Assembly: GCA_013214885.1 (NCBI GenBank)
Contig: JABSRS010000134.1
Location: forward strand, 1 to 8,365
Length of the DNA stretch: 8,365 bases
Direction: 5' to 3'
DNA from: Gammaproteobacteria bacterium
GTDB taxonomy: Bacteria; Pseudomonadota; Gammaproteobacteria; Enterobacterales; Psychrobiaceae
Part shown: positions 5,464 through 8,365 of the stretch, piece after piece
Layout of the letters: every line of letters begins with the position of its first letter
Position numbering within the stretch: the first letter of the stretch is position 1
The notes under the pieces: generated by a model
Seen by the model: only the letters and a program-made list of their open reading frames with translations
What the model was told of the DNA's origin: nothing
Databases searched by the model: none
Made by a program: the position numbers and the translations under genes

Positions 5464-6939
5464 TTAGGCATCTAAATTAATGCAGACTAACTTTGTTTGA
5501 CTCATTTCTCGTATGGCAAATTTTACACCTTCACGCCCCATTGCACCGCGACGGGAACCACCAAATGGCATAGCGTCAAGACGGTAGTCTGTTGAGTCAT
5601 TAATCATCACGCCAGCCACATCAAGCTCACGAGATATTTTCATCGCCGTATTAATATTACTAGTGAATACAGCGCCATGAATTGAATAATCAACATTGTT
5701 GGCCAATTTAATGGTTGCATCTAAATCGTTAAATGAAAACAGACTAACGACGGGACCAAACACCTCATTACACACTAAGTTTTCTTGCGCATTGACATTA
5801 ATAAGTGCAGTAGCCTCATAACATGCGCCATGGCGCTTACCACCAGCGATCACCGATGCTCCACTGGCAACCGCTTCATTTACCCAGCTTTCAATACGCT
5901 TTGCTTGTTGTTCATTTATCATGGGTCCTATATCAGTGCTATCGAGTAACTGATCTCCCACAACAAGTAGTGAAGCTTGTTTGGAAAACTCACTTTTAAA
6001 CGCACTAAAAATGTTTTCATGGACATAAATACGTTGTACTCCAATACAATTTTGGCCAACAGCCCAATAAGAGCCTGAGACACAATTGGTAACGGCTTTC
6101 TCAAGATTACAATCATCCATGACAATCACAGGAGAGTTGGCCCCAAGCTCCATTGACAGTTTTTTGGCTCCAGCATCACGGGCAATAATTTCACCAGAAG
6201 CTTCGCCGCCAGTATATGTCACCATGTTAACAGCGGGTGATGAAACTAGAGGTGTTGCAAACTCACGTGCATATCCCGTTAGTACGTTAACCTGACCTGG
6301 TAAAAAGCCTGCATCCATTAACACTTCAACCAACTTAATCGCCGAAAGTGGCGCTTGTTGCGAGGGTTTTAAAATAACCGAGTTACCAGAAGCTAACGCT
6401 GGCCCAAGTTTATGAGCAGCAAGGTTTAAAGGATCGTTAAATGGAGTAATCGCAACAATAACGCCAAGTGGTACAAAATCATATTGCCCAATCCGATTTT
6501 CTCCCCCCTCAAAGCTATCAAAACGAATCGTTTCACCAACTAAACGTATTGCTTCTTCACTTGATAACATCAGCGTATTGACACAACGTGTAACCTCTTT
6601 TCTAGCAGCTGTAATTGGCTTACCCGTTTCTAAAGAGATTGTCTGTGCAAAAGACTCATGACGAACTTTAATTAAGTTTGCTGCCGTTCTAAGTTTGGCA
6701 CTTCGCACTGCACTAGATTGAAATTTATAGAGATCAAAGGCTTTTTTAGCACTAGAAATAGCTTGAGTCACATGATCAGTATTAGCGCATGATACCGTTG
6801 CTAACACGCTATTATCATATGGGTTAGTAACCTGCATAGTAACGCTACTTTTTTGCCAAACCCCATTAATTAATATGGTATTTGCTTCGAATAAATTTGC
6901 CACTGGCGTATTCTGTGCGTAAGAAAGAAGTTTACTCAT
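5464..6939 (-). CDS. NAD(P)-dependent aldehyde dehydrogenase
   Basis: This is a complete 491-residue aldehyde dehydrogenase, oxidising an aldehyde to its carboxylic acid in the cytoplasm. Catalytic Cys298 lies in GQNCIGVQR, the general base Glu264 in LSMELGANSP, the oxyanion Asn168 in TPFNDP, the cofactor lysine Lys191 in ILKPS, and Glu392 in NEVFGPVV. The C-terminal MINDSTDYRLDAMPFGG resembles the lactaldehyde/phosphonoacetaldehyde/succinate-semialdehyde-like branch rather than the 2-aminomuconate-semialdehyde dehydrogenase branch, a judgement made by eye. Its ATG shares one base with the TAA of the upstream ThDP enzyme (TAATG), and AAGGA for its translation lies inside that gene, so the two are translationally coupled. 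The natural reading is a relay: the ThDP enzyme releases an aldehyde from a 2-oxo acid and this enzyme oxidises it. The substrate is unresolved. Confidence 0.92.
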   Translation of the reverse strand: MSKLLSYAQNTPVANLFEANTILINGVWQKSSVTMQVTNPYDNSVLATVSCANTDHVTQAISSAKKAFDLYKFQSSAVRSAKLRTAANLIKVRHESFAQTISLETGKPITAARKEVTRCVNTLMLSSEEAIRLVGETIRFDSFEGGENRIGQYDFVPLGVIVAITPFNDPLNLAAHKLGPALASGNSVILKPSQQAPLSAIKLVEVLMDAGFLPGQVNVLTGYAREFATPLVSSPAVNMVTYTGGEASGEIIARDAGAKKLSMELGANSPVIVMDDCNLEKAVTNCVSGSYWAVGQNCIGVQRIYVHENIFSAFKSEFSKQASLLVVGDQLLDSTDIGPMINEQQAKRIESWVNEAVASGASVIAGGKRHGACYEATALINVNAQENLVCNEVFGPVVSLFSFNDLDATIKLANNVDYSIHGAVFTSNINTAMKISRELDVAGVMINDSTDYRLDAMPFGGSRRGAMGREGVKFAIREMSQTKLVCINLDA

Positions 6940-8365
6940 TATGGTTTGTCCTTACGAAGGACTAACGAATCATACTCACGTGAATTTAAAATAGCCTCTA
7001 CAATTATCGGTCCATCTTGAAGGAAGGCAGTGGTAAGCGCATCACTAAATTCAGCTTTATCATAGGCTTTGACTACTGGAACTCCAAAGATATTATCGCC
7101 ACCAATCGTACCTCGGCTACGAATAGTCATACCGTAATTTGGGTTATCTTTTCTCTCTTGTTTAATACGTATTAACGCTAAGTCATTATCAGTAAAAAGC
7201 ACAAAAACAATATTGAGTTTCTCTCGAACAGCCACCGCCAATTCGCCTGCAGTCATTAAAAAACCACCATCACCAACAACACAACATACGGGCATTTCGG
7301 GTAAGGTTAATTTTGTGGCAATCGCAGATGGCAATGCAAAACCCATAGAAGACCAGCCATTAGTCATGATTTGTTTGCCATAAGCAGGTGTTGGCCATTT
7401 TTGGCCAATTAAGTGAATGTGAGCACCAACATCACAAGTCATAATGCCGTTGTTTGGAAATTTATCACGTAAAATATCAAGCGCCGCAGTTGGTCCAAAG
7501 GCGTTGTTTTGTGGTGACATCCGTGCAAACATATCTGATTTTCGAATGGCCAAGGCAGTCAAGTCCCAATCTTTCTCGGGTGTCTGTGTTGCAGCAAGCG
7601 CCTTAACAGAAGCACTAATATTACCGATAACATCTAGTGCAAGCGTGTACTCTTCTTGGTCGATATCGGTAGCTACAATATCAATCCCAACAAGAGGTAC
7701 ATTAGGGATCCAGTCTTCATAGTTAAACTCAATTTCGTCATAGCCGATGTTAATGACTAAATCAGCTTGCTGGTGGGTTTGCCCAACCACATCACTAAGT
7801 GCATGAAATAACACGCCTGCATAACAGGGGTGATTTTCAGCTAAGATACCTTTAGCCATTGGCGTTATCACCACTGGCACTTTAAATTTCTCAATTAGAG
7901 CTTTAATTGTACTTTCGATACCTTCTGTTGCAGCGCGCATGCCCAAGGCGATAATTGGTTTTTTAGCTTGTGCAAATAATGCTTGAAGTTGCTCTAGTTT
8001 TTCACTAGCTGCCTTTTCAATAGGGCGAATGGGAAATGGCTCTATTTCGCTTGGTGTTGTTATTTGAGAGCTCATTCCTTGTGGTAAACCAATATGAACC
8101 GGCCCAGGAATACCTTCTTGAGCAACACGTGCAGCATCAAAAATAATTTCGCGAACTGATTGAGATTCTAAGCGAGTGGTCTTTTTAGTTAACGGCTTGA
8201 AAATTGCCTGATGATCAACATTCATTTGCACAATACGGTTACGTTTATCGGCTGCAAACTCATCAGTAAGTGCAATAACCGGTGAACGATCAAGAAGGGC
8301 ACTGCCAACTCCGGTCGATAAGTTTGTAGCACCGGGACCAAAAGTACCAAAACAAACCCCCACAG
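6939..8365 (-). CDS. Thiamine-diphosphate enzyme (acetolactate synthase/2-oxo-acid decarboxylase-like), N-terminus missing
   Basis: The visible 475 or so residues belong to the acetolactate synthase/benzoylformate decarboxylase superfamily, which cleaves or joins 2-oxo acids using ThDP and Mg2+. The sequence opens inside the PYR domain (GVCFGTFGPGATNLSTGVGSA), so roughly 70-80 residues, including the catalytic glutamate that activates ThDP, lie beyond the right edge. The GTG at 8363 is an internal valine, not a start. The central domain follows (about 120-260). The ThDP/Mg site of the PP domain is clear: GDGGFLMTAGEL starting at Gly364, with TDND at 391-394. LALIRIKQERKDNPNYG then marks a group distinct from biosynthetic acetolactate synthases. 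No regulatory small subunit or FAD-family evidence is seen. It is coupled to the aldehyde dehydrogenase, favouring decarboxylation of a 2-oxo acid to an aldehyde. Exact activity is unknown. Confidence 0.88.
   Translation of the reverse strand, partial: VGVCFGTFGPGATNLSTGVGSALLDRSPVIALTDEFAADKRNRIVQMNVDHQAIFKPLTKKTTRLESQSVREIIFDAARVAQEGIPGPVHIGLPQGMSSQITTPSEIEPFPIRPIEKAASEKLEQLQALFAQAKKPIIALGMRAATEGIESTIKALIEKFKVPVVITPMAKGILAENHPCYAGVLFHALSDVVGQTHQQADLVINIGYDEIEFNYEDWIPNVPLVGIDIVATDIDQEEYTLALDVIGNISASVKALAATQTPEKDWDLTALAIRKSDMFARMSPQNNAFGPTAALDILRDKFPNNGIMTCDVGAHIHLIGQKWPTPAYGKQIMTNGWSSMGFALPSAIATKLTLPEMPVCCVVGDGGFLMTAGELAVAVREKLNIVFVLFTDNDLALIRIKQERKDNPNYGMTIRSRGTIGGDNIFGVPVVKAYDKAEFSDALTTAFLQDGPIIVEAILNSREYDSLVLRKDKP
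6949..6953 (-). promoter_or_regulatory. Aldehyde dehydrogenase ribosome site within the ThDP gene
   Basis: On the minus strand AAGGA lies nine bases before the aldehyde dehydrogenase ATG, within the last codons of the ThDP-enzyme gene. With the TAATG stop/start overlap, this indicates coupled translation of the two enzymes. Confidence 0.7.

Noticed and set aside
5464..6939. Aldehyde dehydrogenase as the 2-aminomuconate-semialdehyde dehydrogenase of the 3-hydroxyanthranilate route
   Set aside because: The C-terminal and active-site surroundings look like the lactaldehyde/phosphonoacetaldehyde branch, so I left the substrate open; a phylogeny would decide.
5928..7722. Short open frames at 5928-6125 (-), 6086-6295 (+) and 7444-7722 (+)
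   Set aside because: They are shadows of the aldehyde dehydrogenase and ThDP-enzyme genes, with low-complexity translations and no family features.
8361..8363. GTG as the start of the ThDP enzyme
   Set aside because: It encodes an internal valine; the protein begins in the middle of the PYR domain, so the gene runs off the right edge.
6939..8365. ThDP enzyme as biosynthetic acetolactate synthase (ilvB/ilvI)
   Set aside because: It is coupled to an aldehyde dehydrogenase rather than a small regulatory subunit, and the motif after the GDG site differs from the IlvB type.

Overview
This is an AT-rich window (about 40% GC by eye). Intact genes consistently end in TAA, and the proteins look like those of a marine gammaproteobacterium, possibly an Alteromonadales relative. 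That placement is a guess from composition and protein style; no rRNA, tRNA or housekeeping marker is present. There is no insertion sequence, CRISPR array or prophage gene.

Layout. Positions 1-1287 (+) hold most of a major facilitator superfamily transporter whose start lies left of the window, followed by a Rho-independent terminator. A 159-base intergenic region after that terminator carries two GTATAC sites 20 bp apart. Then comes a forward block of five genes: an aspartate dehydrogenase homologue (1496-2311), a small VOC-fold protein (2355-2801), a TauE/SafE permease broken by an amber codon and a frameshift (2846-3600), an adrenodoxin-type [2Fe-2S] ferredoxin (3616-3960) and a 3-hydroxyanthranilate 3,4-dioxygenase (4063-4593). 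This block meets a reverse-strand block head to head at a 14-bp hairpin that can terminate both strands. Reading leftward, the reverse block is a thiamine-diphosphate decarboxylase/synthase-like enzyme (6939-8365, N-terminus outside the window), an aldehyde dehydrogenase (5464-6939) coupled to it by a TAATG overlap, and an FCD-type GntR regulator (4626-5279).

How the genes may work together. The content is catabolic: an uptake transporter, an Fe(II) ring-cleaving dioxygenase of the 3-hydroxyanthranilate type, a ferredoxin, a possible second metal-dependent enzyme (VOC), an amino-acid-type dehydrogenase, and a ThDP enzyme/aldehyde dehydrogenase pair suited to converting a 2-oxo acid to an aldehyde and then an acid. 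The GntR-FCD protein is the obvious local regulator. The combination does not match the textbook 3-hydroxyanthranilate route: the window has no aminocarboxymuconate-semialdehyde decarboxylase, no 2-aminomuconate deaminase and no kynureninase. It is best described as a catabolic island of unknown substrate, probably a nitrogen-containing aromatic or an amino/2-oxo acid. The main oddities are the doubly broken TauE gene and the GTATAC sites, which I find only in the two regulatory intergenic regions.
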